From Diploptera punctata (Eukaryota > Arthropoda > Insecta > Blattodea > Blaberidae), in assembly GCA_030220185.1 (NCBI GenBank), contig JASPKZ010004953.1:1090501-1154500 (forward strand): a DNA stretch of 64,000 bases, given 5' to 3'. The position numbers and the translations under genes were made by a program. The stretch's first letter is position 1, and each line of letters opens with the position of its first letter. Positions 52,308 through 63,611 of the stretch are shown one piece after another. The notes beneath the pieces are model-generated. The model saw nothing but the letters and a program-made list of their open reading frames with translations, had not been told where the DNA came from and did not search any database.

Positions 52308-52620
52308 CCCTATTTCTTATATAACGAACCAGCGAGCTAGGGGCCGAGTCTCAGATCCACCGACCTTTTCCCCACTACGCCACCGAGGGGACGCGTTTTG
52401 CTGCTGGAGTGGGCTCAGCACGAGCTATGTAGTACGTCAGGTCGCTCGAGTCCTGACGACCTCACAAATGGCCCGCGGGACCTAGCCGGGAGGAATGCAA
52501 GCAAACCACCGACCGTTCCCCTATCCGCCCCCCCCCCCCGGGGACGCGCCCTGTTGCTGTTGTGAGCACAGCTGGGGCCCGACGGACCCCCCGGTAAACA
52601 ATCCTGACAGGTGAATTATA
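51341..52620. repeat. GC-rich island of imperfect repeats
   Basis: Sharply GC-richer than its surroundings. A ~200-bp unit (GATCCACCGACCTTT, CCCC, GGGGACG, GTACGTCAGGTCGCTC, CCTGACGACCTCACA) occurs at about 51735-51860 and 52350-52475, with a weaker copy near 52500-52560 and perhaps 51530-51680. Apparent ORFs on both strands show no family motif. Confidence 0.55.
52229..52345 (+). rRNA. 28S rRNA fragment (R2/R1 target region)
   Basis: Bases 52229-52304 match the universally conserved 28S segment beginning ACTATGACTCTCTTAAGG and ending GGATTAACGAGATTCCC, which holds the R2 target site TTAAGG/TAGCC. The next ~40 bp look like diverged 28S. It is a fragment, not a functional gene. Confidence 0.85.
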
Positions 52621-52993
52621 CGAGAAAATACGGTTTTTATTTTATTTAAATCCAGTGAATTGCGTTTTGTAGAGAAAAAACAAACATGTCAGCCGCCAAA
52701 GCGATTTTTAAAAGTTGAGTTATAGGAAATTTACTTCCGATAATCGGATTTCGCTGATTTTTGGAGAAAAGAAGCTTTTTCATGGCATTTCAACAACATA
52801 CACTGAGTTAATATGCGAGAAATCGAAAATCGCGTCCGCTAGAGTGATTTTTAAAATTTTGCTTCAGGTTAACCCCCACTTCTAATGGTCCGATTTTGCT
52901 GGATATCAAAGTAGACCTTACTTTTCTTATCTGATTGCTGTATGCCTAGTTTTGTTCCGAAATAAAAATCGAGGCTGCCTGAGTTGTAACGGT
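52621..52993. other. spacer with a weak internal repeat
   Basis: GCGATTTTTAAAAG...CGGATTTCGCTGATTTTTGG and GTGATTTTTAAAAT...CCGATTTTGCTGG are loosely repeated about 145 bp apart. No other feature. Confidence 0.3.
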
Positions 52994-53827
52994 GTTATGA
53001 ATACATACAGTATTTTACATAGATTATTTTAATTATTCAAATAAAACAGTTGTTGAAATAAAGCACTTAGACATATTATATTTCAGGACAGAGTTTTGAT
53101 TATGGCAGGACAAAGATTGCAAGGCTAACTGTAAAATCTCTGCATTTAGAAAAATGGTATGTCGACTTACCCATCAGCTACTGCTTCCACTGACTGACCC
53201 GAGTCCCCTACTTTTCCTGGGTTAAATACTAAACTTTGACCTACATCTCCACTAACTGTACTAACATTCCATTAGTCTAAATGCAGATATTTTACAGTTA
53301 GCCTTCCAATCTTTGTCCTGCCATAATCAAAACTCTGTCCTGAAATATAATATGTGTAAGTGCTTTATTTCAACAACTGTTTTACTGTGTTATGAATACA
53401 TACAGTATTTTGCATAGATTATTTTAATTATTCAAATAAAACAGTTGTTGAAATAAAGCACTTAGACATATTTTATTTCAGGACAGAGTTTTGATTATGG
53501 CAGGACAAAGATTGCAAGGCTAACTGTAAAATCTCTGCATTTAGAAAAATGGTATGTCGACTTACCCATCAGCTACTGCTTCCACTGACTGACCCGAGTC
53601 CCCTACTTTTCCTGGGTTAAATACTAAACTTTGACCTACATCTCCACTAACTGTACTAACATTCCATTAGTCTAAATGCAGATATTTTACAGTTAGCCTT
53701 GCAATCTTTGTCCTGCCATAATCAAAACTCTGTCCTGAAATATAATATGTGTAAGTACGTTATTTCAACAACTGTTTTATTTGAATAATTAAAATAATCT
53801 ATGTAAAATACTCTATGTATTCATAAC
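52994..53827. repeat. tandem dimer of a long-TIR MITE
   Basis: Two units (52994-53386 and 53389-53827), each with ~140-bp inverted arms (GTTATGAATACATACAGTAT...CAGGACAGAGTTTTGATTAT and complement) around a shared ~130-bp centre (CGACTTACCCATCAGCTACTG...). The first unit lacks its last ~45 bp. Confidence 0.85.
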
Positions 53828-53957
53828 AAACAGGCTATATATCATGAACATTTTAAGTTTAGGCTCCTTTGAGCCTATTCCTATATCTCACTGTGTTTAT
53901 GATTTCAGTAGCGTTATTTAGGTATTTATCTGCCTGTGATTTATATCTCACCGGTGG

Positions 53958-54180
53958 AGGATGATGATCCTGATGATGATCCTGATGATGATAAGGATGA
54001 TGTTGATTATGATGGCCATATGATTTCGGGGACCATTTGAGCCTTAAAGTTTTCCTGACATTTGTCTTACAGGCGAGGAAAAACCCCGATAAAAACCTCA
54101 CCCAGAAAAACTGTCCCGATCGGGGATCGAACCCGGGCCCGCTGCGTGACATGGCAGCACGCTACCTCGAGACCACAGCA
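53958..54180 (-). repeat. SINE-A copy, short
   Basis: Head complement at 54117-54178 (GGGGATCGAACCCGGGCCCGC). The body ends at GATGATGATCCTGATGATG. The short-tail part is missing. Confidence 0.7.
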
Positions 54181-54210
54181 GTATATATATATATATATAC
54201 ACACACACAC
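54181..54210. repeat. (TA)n(CA)n microsatellite
   Basis: TATATATATATATATACACACACACAC. Confidence 0.85.
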
Positions 54211-54253
54211 GCATATAAAAGCACCACTGCTATAAAGTAAAAGTATTCATAAG

Positions 54254-54350
54254 TAATGCCACTAGTGATTTCCAAATTATCGATAAATTCACGACTCACG
54301 AAGTGAGGAGTGAATTCCAGAGAATTTGGAAATCAAGAGTGGCATTTGTT
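54254..54350. repeat. imperfect palindrome
   Basis: AATGCCACTAGTGATTTCCAAATT and its complement AATTTGGAAATCAAGAGTGGCATT, loop with GACTCACGAAGTGAGGAGTG. Confidence 0.6.
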
Positions 54351-54359
54351 AGGACTATT

Positions 54360-55100
54360 TAACGAATAAAATTAAGCTGTTTACTCACAAATCATTATTT
54401 AACTATAGATATTTTAAAATATTTATATATTTAGTGTAAACGGGGATGTTTGAAAACAAATGAGAAATGATTGTTACGCTTCATCTGCTTCTTTTGTTTA
54501 ACACTGCAACCAGATCATACTATTTATTGCCAAAGGAACGCAATATTGTAAGGATGCTCTCTAGTGGAGAAAAAATGAAACACATCAAACTGTATATTAA
54601 TTCATTTCTGATGTAAATATGACAATTATATTTTTCTGCATTATTACCTGGGAAAAAATACATTTAAGAAAGTGCAAACAGTGGTTTCTTTTTTTGGTGG
54701 TATAATCAATTGCTACAAATATTTTTTATATTAACTCCTGCAAGCGCTATGTGTTGACATCCATGCACTATATATACAATCTGGTAGCCGTATTTCTTAT
54801 AGGCTCAGTCACTGCAAAATAATGGTCAGACCTGTTCAGAATATTAAAAAGGAGGAGCTTTCTTCAATATGGTAAATTTAATATTGATAAATATTTGGTG
54901 AAACACGACTGTGATTGGCTGTAAAACAGAAATCATTGAAACGTGATTGGTCACTGACTCCCATTTGGGGCATGAGTTAAATAGTCTCTTTAATTTGCTT
55001 ACTTGTTATAGGCCTAGTAGCCACTAGAGGACAGCGATACAGAGTTGCCGCTACCTCTCATGATAGTGAATATATATATATAAAGGAAAAATAAATGTTT
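54360..55100. other. no recognisable feature
   Basis: Nothing supported. Confidence 0.3.
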
Positions 55101-55104
55101 GTAT

Positions 55105-55200
55105 GAGAATGTCTGGATAACGTAAGTGGTGGCACACTGAAGTATCAATTCAGTGGTCCGGGTTCAAATCCCCTATTCTTCTTTTCATGTCATATATTGT
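55105..55200 (+). repeat. tRNA-like SINE fragment
   Basis: CTGGATAACGTAAGTGGTGG and GGTCCGGGTTCAAATCCCC, followed by TTCTTCTTTTCATGTC. Confidence 0.45.
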
Positions 55201-56050
55201 GATGCGTCGTATAGTCGGACCAACGGATCTGTGCCCCTGTAGCGCTGGCATCATTCTTCGAAAATTACACGTCAGTTCTCACACCATTCAACCGCGCCCC
55301 CCTCCCACTACGTCAAATAGAAGCCACTGTAACTGACCGAGTAGGGACGTTGCCAAACTTCCCCCGGTGACAGGCTCTTGAATATTGTAAGGTTAATTAT
55401 TACTTCTTCATATTTAATTTAAGTAGGTCTAATGGCACTGATTGATTTCTACGATTAATGGATATAATTATAATAGTGGATATTTGTTGGTTAAATGGAA
55501 ATTACGTGAAGGGAATCTACATATGTTGCTTTTAAAGATAAATGTTTCGTCATAAATACTTCTCCTTCACCTCATTGTCTTATTTGGTTAGATTTGGAAT
55601 GTAATCTTGAAGTCCTAACAAAATTATAAAATTTTAGGTATAAACACACAGTCATATACCCTCCTTCCTTCTCATCCGGGCTAGGGACCGGCTATGGCGA
55701 AGTTACTACATGCTACGATTTTATTTACATATTATATAACTTACTGATACTATACAGGAATTCTAATTTATGCTTATGAATTAAGCTAATGATAATAATT
55801 TACTATTTACATACTATATAACATAACATACTGATACTGAGTTGACAACACTAGACTGCGAGTGCAAATAATATCCCGCAAGAAAGATCAAAACTGTAAG
55901 TAATGGGAGGGGAGAAATGGAGAGATAGAAAATAGAGACAGGCAAGAATGCAGGGAGGGAAATGATTTACCGAGGGAGAAACGGAATTAGTGTTTAGTTC
56001 GCATTTGTTACGGGGGCAGAGATCCGTTGGTCCAAGAATGTTAACAACGT
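55201..56050. other. no recognisable feature
   Basis: Nothing supported. Confidence 0.3.
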
Positions 56051-57318
56051 TTGAATTTCACGGGTGAACGTGAGAATAGTGGTCTCGCATTGGTCGAAAT
56101 AGATTTACGCGTCACCGACTCGCAAGTCGAAAGACCCGCACATATCATCAAAATGTCTGGGCCCTCATTCCAGAGGCCTCTACTCCCACCTTCGGGAAAG
56201 ATCGATGACCGGAAGTTTCCACACTGGAAGTCTCCCTGTCTGTACGAGGGTGAATCAAATATAAACCGGAATTATTGTTTACAATTTTATTGAATTAACA
56301 AAAAAATACAAATCCACCACCTCATTTTTTAACATATACTCCTGCATTTCCAACACACTTTTGCCATCGAGTTGGCAACTTTTTGATGCCGTCCTTGAAG
56401 AATGAGGGATGACGTGTAGTCAGCCAGTTGCGCATGAACTCCTTTACCGCTGCATTGTCACCAAACCGCCTTCCTCCCAGGTCTTCTTTCAGTGGCCCAA
56501 ACAAATGGTAGTTACAGGGTGACAAATCTGGACTGTAAGGAGGATGTTCCAGAGGTGTCGAATGCATTTTCGTCAGTTTTTCGTCAAACGTTTTTTGTTC
56601 CTGGCTGAGGATCCGAGGTACCCACCTGGCAGACAATTTTCGGAATTAGAGTTCATCACTGATGATGGCTTGAAAACTTCCGAAGCTTATTCCAACGTGT
56701 GAAGCAATTTCAGAAATTGTTACGCGCCGATCCTCCTCAATAAGGTTCCGTACAGCACGAATGTTGTCTGCAGTGATGCTTGTTCGTTGCCGTCTTTGGT
56801 GGGGCTCATTTTCCACTGAATCCCGGTCCGCTAAAATTTTTTTGTGTCAATCATACACCTGCGTCTTCGAAAGGGTTGCTTCCCCGAACTACGCATGGAG
56901 CCTTCTCAAATATTCAGAAGGTTTAGTGCCTTCTTTCGCCAAAAACTTAATAATAATGCGTTGCGCAACAGACGTGTGTACCTCTTGCTCGCTCATGGCG
57001 TACTGAAGCAAGCGACCGCTCTTCGGAGTGCGACACATCAAGATCCCTACTCCAGACACCCCCACCAACTTCCCCTCCAAACCGCAACCTTTGCAGTTCG
57101 CTACCAAAGCCTCGAGATACGAATTCCGGTTTATATTTGATCCACCCTCGTACAATCTGCGGCTAGAGAGGGAATCGAGTCAATTGTGTATTGACAGCGA
57201 TAGGTCAAGTGTGAAGCGTAAAGAAATTGTAGTAAGCAGATTCATCAGAGACTGGAATAATTGTGGGAGTGAGCTAAACATTAAAGCAAGAACAATTGTT
57301 ACCGTAAATTGTGAGTGA
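56051..57318 (+). pseudogene. unidentified open frame split by a mariner
   Basis: Frame open from 56045 to 56244 and, after removal of 56245-57152, from 57151 to the TGA at 57316-57318. The first ATG is at 56153 (MSGPSFQRPLLPPSG). The distal part reads NLRLERESSQLCIDSDRSSV and VVSRFIRDWNNCGSELNIK. I recognise no family; it may be chance or an old exon. Confidence 0.25.
56245..57150 (-). mobile_element. mariner with internal deletion
   Basis: TA at 56243-56244 and 57151-57152. TIRs CGAGGGTGAATCAAATATAA / CGAGGGTGGATCAAATATAA continuing ACCGGAATT. The minus strand keeps the N-terminal part (AMSEQEVHTSVAQRIIIKFL) and HTH linker (ARWVPRILSQEQK), then jumps to HPPYSPDLSPCNYHLFGPLK and the C-terminus KCVGNAGVYVKK. 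The segment with the first two Asp is deleted, and the third Asp position reads N. Confidence 0.85.
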
Positions 57319-57349
57319 ACTTTAACTGATAGTTTGTGGAATTAAGTAA

Positions 57350-57760
57350 AGTTATAGCGAAATATTATACATCTGTGTGATTATGTACGCCCAAAAACTA
57401 CGCGAAGACGAACCCCTGGTCATCAACATGTCCGATGATGTAGCGTAGTCGAAGTCCCTACCTTCCACTCCGGCGACCCGGGCTCGATTCCCGACGGGGT
57501 AGGGGATTTTGTGTGTCGTGTCCTTGTGTTTATATGTGTGAATAAGGAACAAATGTTTAAAAAAAGTAAAACAAGAATGAAAAGCAGTGTGAACGAGAGA
57601 GAGAGAAAGAAAAAAACAATCTGATATCTGGCGTCAGACAGTGGAATCACGTGCACACGAGGCAGTCGGTAACTGAGAGTACACGATGCTGCATCGGAGT
57701 GCCATCTATTCACTGAGAGCAGAAACTTTAAACAAAAAAAAGGAACATAATCATCATCAA
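57350..57760 (+). repeat. tRNA-derived SINE
   Basis: Head around 57435-57510: GATGTAGCGTAGTCG, CCTACCTTCCACTCCGG, GGGCTCGATTCCCGACGGGG. Body TTTTGTGTGTCGTGTCCTTG...ATCTGGCGTCAGACAGTGG. Confidence 0.6.
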
Positions 57761-57769
57761 CAATCACGG

Positions 57770-58650
57770 ATTAAGCCCACGTGGCTTGTTCCGGTCTCAT
57801 AGATTCTCATTCAAAAGTTGGATCCATCTCTTCTTCGGTCTACCAACATTCCTGCGTCCTTTTGGTTTGTATTTAAGTATAATTTTGGGAATGCTATCAT
57901 CTTCCATTCTTTGAACATGTTCTTTCCATTTTTTTCTAGATTATTTTATTCTATCTAAGAGTTTAAAGATATTTAGCTCATTTCTAATATCTTCACTTCT
58001 TCTCTTATCTAGAAGTTTGCAACCAGCCACACTTCTCAGAAATCTCATTTCAGCTGCTTCTATGATCTTCTCTTCTCTTTTAGTTAAAACCCAAAATTCA
58101 CTACCATACAATAGTAAGGGGACTGCCACTATTTTGTTTCTTTTCTTGTGCTTTTAAATATCCTTTTGATTGTTCCACATATATAATTAAATTTATTAAG
58201 TTTGTTAAATAGATCTTCATTTTTAAAATAGGAGATTTCATAACCCAGGTATTTAAAATGGTTCACTTGTTCAATGGGTTTCCCCTCCAGAATTATTTTA
58301 GCTCTTACGGTATCTGATCCCTTAAAAGCTAGGATTTTCGTTTTACTTATTGATATTTTGAAATTATATTTCTGTATAATGTTATTTCACTGAAAGAGCG
58401 ATTTCTGCAGATCATCTTCTGAACTAGATATTAGAACTTGGTCGTCTGCAAAAAGTAAGGTATCTAATATCTTATTTCTTATTTTGAAATGTGAGTCCAA
58501 ATTTATCTGCCAATTATATATGATATCGTCAATATAAATATTAAAAAGGGAGGATGAAAGTGGACATCCCTGTCTTACACCTCTATTTATTGTTGTTGTT
58601 ATAAAAAAGGAACAAATAGAGAATTTTTTAAAGAAAACTGAACACACTAG
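57770..58650 (-). mobile_element. LINE RT fragment
   Basis: Minus ORF 58647-58387: NRGVRQGCPLSSSLFNIYIDD and LLFADDQVLISSSEDDLQ (palm). Then ISISKTKILAFKG-like text, and 58129-57941: MAVPLLLYGSEFWVLTKRE, AAEMRFLRSVAGCKLLDKRR. Tail toward 57757. Two or three frame breaks. Confidence 0.85.
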
Positions 58651-61050
58651 TAGTGAAATTAAATATTACAGCAAACCGATGACACGAAACTTGAATTATC
58701 ACAGAACGTAGAATTACAGCGGCAAATTGAAACACCTAGCAATGGAATAAAAAAACACAAGACAAGAAATAGTAACACAGATTAATACGCAGAATGGAGA
58801 AATTAAACTAATATATTAACAAAATGAAAATGCTAAAACATAATTACTAACCCAGAATGAAACATTACATGATATAATTGAACATTTTAAAGAGTGCCTT
58901 AAATTTGTATTACATCATCATCCTGCCAGGTATTAGTCCTAGAGGAACCGTTACGGCCCGAGAAAGCGGTTTTCGTGCCATCTTTTCATAGGTCGACCAA
59001 GTGACCGTTTCCCATTTGGACAGTAGTTCATTATTGCCTTGGGGATCCTGGATCTAGCCATTCTTGAGGCATGTTCCTTCCAGTTTAGCTGATATCTGGA
59101 GATGTCGTCCAGTATTGGTGACACATTAAGTTCTTGAAGGATTTCTACATTTTTCTTTCGATCCCATTTGGTGTAGCCAGCTGTTCGGCGTATAAATTTT
59201 ATCTCACAAGCTACGGGAATTAAAAACCGAAATTTCTAGAGTTGAAAGCAGAGTGAATAAACAAAAGGGCAATTAAACAATACGAGTTATATGAGATAGA
59301 ACACATTAAATATTAGCGAAGAAAATTTTACCAACAAGAAAACCATTATTATCTTGTAACATTCGAAATTCGACGTGTAATGGAAGATCTACAGAGTGAT
59401 TTTTCGACAAAGTCTGAAGTTTGACAACCGAATTACGCCCCAAAACCGAAATGGCATCAATATTCCTATTTTCGAAGGTTCTACATCGTTGGGCATATTT
59501 AAATGTCAATTCAACACCATCTCAACGAGCCCTGGGTATAACCACGCGATCAGCTACCAATTTGTGCCCTGGGTACTCTTTGAACCCTTCACCAGTACCC
59601 AACTTACTACTACCATATTGCGCTGCCGTGTTTCGATCTACTGCCCTGTGTATATATATTAGCATAGAGTTCATAACTATCAGTACTATTCATAATCCTT
59701 TGCCTGGGCCCATGAGAGGCAAAGATTGATTCATCCTTCCTATCCAAATTCATAAACATTAATCAACAATAAGTCTTAAAACACACTGTAGTAATTTATG
59801 ATGTTCAGTTAACCTGAATGTATTATTATCAATCATGAAAGCTAGACGGGAAAAAGGAGCTCATATGACTTTTGAGCAAGCCTATGTACAGGAATTGTGC
59901 ACGACAGCTGTAGGGTGGCTAACATACAATAATTAAACATTGATTCTTACTAAAAAAATGATATTTAATATTAAATTGCACGTCTGAAGTTTGAAAAATG
60001 AAATTAAAGAAAAACATGACTTTGATCACTCATGAATTAAAACACAAATAATAATTAATACCAAAAATAACATAACTCACACAATCAACCTCTCATACAT
60101 ACTTTTAGTCTTTGTCAGGGTGCCTTTCCCTGGCTTGCCGGACCAAAACCAAAAATATGCAGCTCGCGTCCTCCAGAAGACAAAGCAGTGTTCCAACAAA
60201 AATCTCCGATCGAATGATAATGTTCACAATGAGTGTAGGCTATTTGAGCGTTCCGAGGTGGAAGGGGAAGTTGCGCATTACAAACAGAGCAAAGGGAGGG
60301 GTAGAAAGGAGAGGGGGTAGATACAGAGAGAAAGGAAATTGGCATAGTTCACGAATCGCACAGTTAAAGGAGGATAACAGCACTGATGTAACGAACCGAA
60401 ATAGCACTTTCGGTTCATCAACTCACAATGGATGGGCGCCTGAAAAAACGGAACAGTTAACCGCCTCTTTGCAAGGGCCAGCTGCAGAGATTTTACGCAG
60501 TATCCCAACGGAAGGTCATGCTGAGAACATATTGGAGGCCCTAGAAAATCGTCAAGGCCCGTTTCTAGCGTTTCGGGGAGTCGCTTCAATAATATACCAT
60601 GGTTATTGAACATCTGGCGCACAAGGTCCTCATCGGACTTCCATCGACGGGGAGGCGGCGTCTGCTATCGTTTACGGTACGGTCTAACGGACCGTGAGAT
60701 TAAACAACACCTGCTGCTGGCAGAACATCACACCATCAGTGGAGCCCTGAATGCAGCATTAAGTCTGGAAGCAGCAAAACAGACCACAGGTGGCGTTGTC
60801 ACGAGTGAGACGGTTGACTACAATCGACACCGAGGAGTGACGCTCACCACCATTCGAGCGTCGCAGGAATGGGAGACCGACCAGCTGGAATTGCAGTGAA
60901 AATGGACATCTGATACGGGATTGCAAACGAAGGTCCGCAAACCAACAATGGGCCGGTGTGAGGAGAGGCCGCCGACGCCGGCGTCATCATCATCCCCTCG
61001 CTTTGTACTGAACGCTGTGAACAACATGGAAGACGAAGAACTTACTGCCA
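58650..61050 (+). mobile_element. gypsy-type LTR retroelement gag remnant, interrupted
   Basis: Decayed gag text in several frames: a coiled-coil-like N-terminus at 58650-58910, EISRVESRVNKQK at about 59220, INIPIFEGSTSLGIFKCQFNT at about 59455-59520, LTASLQGPAAEILRSIPTEG at 60450-60515, LTDREIKQHLLLAEHHTISG at about 60680, and a zinc knuckle SWNCSENGHLIRDCKR near 60878-60925 whose first Cys is Ser. Interrupted by the LINE at 58913-59215 and by about 860 bp of unidentified sequence (59527-60404). No LTRs or pol recognised. Confidence 0.6.
58913..59215 (-). mobile_element. RTE-like LINE 3' copy
   Basis: Same family as 22367-22852: [59 protein letters not shown]-type tail at the left. Confidence 0.75.
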
Positions 61051-61460
61051 CGGACGGCCCTGCCGAGTGCTTTTTAGATTAGATTGAAAGCTCTGCGGCC
61101 ATCACTTAAATGTTGGCGGTGAGCGATCCATTTTGGTCCTCCTTAATAGGTAGAACCCCGGGTTCCTGTAAAATACATTAGCCCCGGTTTAAATTTTGAA
61201 TTCAAATTTGAAGTTAATTAGCAGAGTGAAGTCGGAAGCGGACCTTTTGGGGTTCTATTCCAGCATTTGCTCTTTGGATTGAGGGAAACCGCTTAAAACC
61301 TCAATCGGAATAGTCGGTCACGCGGGATCTTGCCAAGTTTGGCTTTCGCATGATTCTATATTGGGAGGGCATCCAGGCTTCTCTTTATTTAAATATAATG
61401 TGCGTACATTTCAGATTATTACAATTATTCATACAATTATGGCAACGTGCATTTTTTAAA
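61051..61460. other. no recognisable feature
   Basis: Contains GGAAACCGCTTAAAACCTCAATCGG, a motif of the type seen in old SINE/LINE tails, but I cannot place it. Confidence 0.3.
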
Positions 61461-61464
61461 CATT

Positions 61465-62140
61465 TTTTTACTCTTCAGTTGTTGTTGCTGTTCTATCTGT
61501 AGTTGTCAGGTGATGTCAATTTCTCTGCAACTGGTGGGATGAACCTGTAGCAGTAAGATTAGTTATTAGTTTTTAATTTGTTGTATTTATATATTTTATT
61601 AATGCACATTATATGCCAATCTTGTAATTATAATTGAATAATTGCGTAATGTGTTTCTGTGTGTGTGCCCTATTAGCTTTCACCGGTCAAGTGTTGTCCA
61701 GGATCCATTTTGGACGCTTGTGTTTGTTGTTGGCTGTTTCATAGGTTCCCAGCGATGCCACGAGTGGATTATCATGGCCTTCACATGTATTATAAAATTT
61801 AAGAGCCATTCGTTTAATATACTCCTCGATTGTTTCTACACCCGTTTGATCGTGTAATATGTCAACCGGTGTTACACGCGGTAGTTTTGTAATCATATAT
61901 AATAATTTGTTTTGAAAAACTTGCAGTTTCTTTATGTGAGTTCTAGCGGTGTGTCCCCATATGGGGCTTGCGTATGTGAGTACTGTCCTTAATAGTGCCT
62001 TGTAGATTGTTTATTCGAATTTGTTATGGTTATTTAAAATAGGGTATAGCAGCTTCAATGTCCCATACGCTTTGCCTAAGGTATTTGGGGTATGTTGTTT
62101 AAACAGTAGTTTATTGTCGAGTGTTACGCCTTAATAAATG
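61465..62140 (-). mobile_element. Jockey-like LINE RT C-terminal fragment
   Basis: The minus strand reads TYASPIWGHTARTHIKKLQV, KLLYMITKLPRVTPVDILHD, GVETIEEYIKRMALKFYNTC, PLVASLGTYETAN. Upstream GKAYGTLKLLYPILNNHNKF. 3' end near 61470. Confidence 0.75.
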
Positions 62141-62454
62141 GCTTCGTTTTTTCCACTCGATGTTGTGTCCATAAAGACTTGCTCATGAATACGGGAATGT
62201 CACTGATCATCGTGCGACCCAAAGTAGCGGAAGAGTTGCCTGAGAGGACGCCGCTGCGGAAGTCCGAGCTGCGTGCCTGTGAAGAAGGAGGTTCTTCTGG
62301 AGTTGGTCTTGGAGGGTGCAAGCTACGACTGTGGGCGTTCGTCGCTGGACTTACCGAGGTCGTCATCTTAGGCCTGGACGCCTGCCCTGAGGATGTACGA
62401 TGCTACAGTGGACATCTGGTGACGAGTACTCCGTTTCGGCCGTAATAAGATCCA
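62141..62454. other. no recognisable feature
   Basis: GC-rich; opposed ORFs at 62124-62366 and 62179-62445 have no family motif. Confidence 0.3.
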
Positions 62455-62665
62455 ACATATAACTCTGATGTTACTCCTTCAGATTACCATCCACTTGGCC
62501 CATTTCTTGCGTGAAATTGCGAAATAATTGAAGCTGTGGATGTGTGCCTCAATGAATTCTTCACATAAAAAACCAGAGACTTGTACGTCGCTGAATGATG
62601 GCTCAAGACCATAGAATCCCACGGTCTCTATGATCCCTGGTCTCTACTTTGAAAGACTATTTTCA
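62455..62665 (+). mobile_element. mariner C-terminal scrap
   Basis: NSDVTPSDYHPLGPF (third-Asp region) then EIIEAVDVCLNEFFT and TIESHGLYDPWSLL with stops. Confidence 0.6.
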
Positions 62666-62744
62666 TTTCGTGTCAGAAAAATTTCCAAATAAAATTTTAT
62701 AAACAATAACATTATAGTTATGTGTAATTGTGTTCTTATGACCA

Positions 62745-62970
62745 ACCTCATGGGCTAGTGGTCGGCTTACTGACTACTTTTCATGAGGTCGCGGGTTTGC
62801 CCATGGTTTGGAATTTAGGTTAAGTCTAGGTTAAGAACTCTGCTGGTACTTCATTATCATTTATCATCCATCATATCATCGGGATAACGTAAATCCCCAA
62901 CCTAGGAAATGGATTACAACTCCGCTAATGCCAGGGGAGAAAGCCAGAAATGTCATAATCATAAAAGACA
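62745..62970 (+). repeat. SINE-A-related copy with a different head
   Basis: Tail typical of SINE-A (AGGTTAAGAACTCTGCTGGT, ATCATCGGGATAACGTAAAT, GCCAGGGGAGAAAGCCAG). The head (CATGGGCTAGTGGTCGGCTT, GCGGGTTTGCCCATGG) is unlike the Asp-type. Confidence 0.55.
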
Positions 62971-63105
62971 CCATGGTGGCATTAGACAAAACAAAGTCTG
63001 TTCTTATATCTTTACTTCCTTTTTTGACCGAATAGATTAACACCTATTGCAGATCTAAAGAGTTGTTCATCCGCCTCGAGTATCTTCTTCCTCCTCTTTT
63101 TTATA

Positions 63106-63604
63106 TCTTAATATATAAACATTTCGTGTCACGTTGTTTGTCCGCGATAAATCCCAAACTACTGAACTGATTTTAATAAAATTTTGCACACTGTGTGCAG
63201 TTTGATCCAACTTGAGACTCAAGGTAGTTTATAACTAAATTTATAGTCGCATTATTTTTTATTGTAAATTATTTGTTTTATTATTTAACAAAGAGTTATA
63301 ATTATCTGTGAGTTCCATACGATTCTAACAGATGGCGGTGTAAGGTAATTTGGTAAGGTAATTGGTTTATTATTTAACAAAGAGAGATCCAGATGGCTGT
63401 GCTTTTTGTTGCAACCGCGAATTTCAATTGAATTACAAATATTGATTATGTCATAATTTAAGTGTGTTCAGTGTTTATTTTATTTTCAATTATTAATTTC
63501 GTGTGTAAGTATTAGTTTTACGTAATCTGGCTGAAAGACAGCAACTTAATTTAAATTTTTAACGTATACCTTAGCCACAGCAACGCGTGGCCGGGACTTC
63601 TAGT
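63106..63604 (+). mobile_element. nonautonomous Helitron, second copy
   Basis: Starts A|TCTTAATATATAAAC, CGTGTCACGTTGTTTGTCCG, ends GCCACAGCAACGCGTGGCCGG then CTAGT. About 95 % identical to 41917-42449 but with a single copy of the GAGTTCCATACGATT segment. Confidence 0.8.
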
Positions 63605-63611
63605 ATATATA

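Noticed and set aside
51402..52485. Several ORFs in the GC-rich island
   Set aside because: High GC removes stop codons by chance; ORFs exist on both strands and run through the 28S fragment.
62124..62445. Overlapping opposed ORFs of 80 and 88 aa
   Set aside because: Mutually antisense, no family signature, flanked by decayed transposons.
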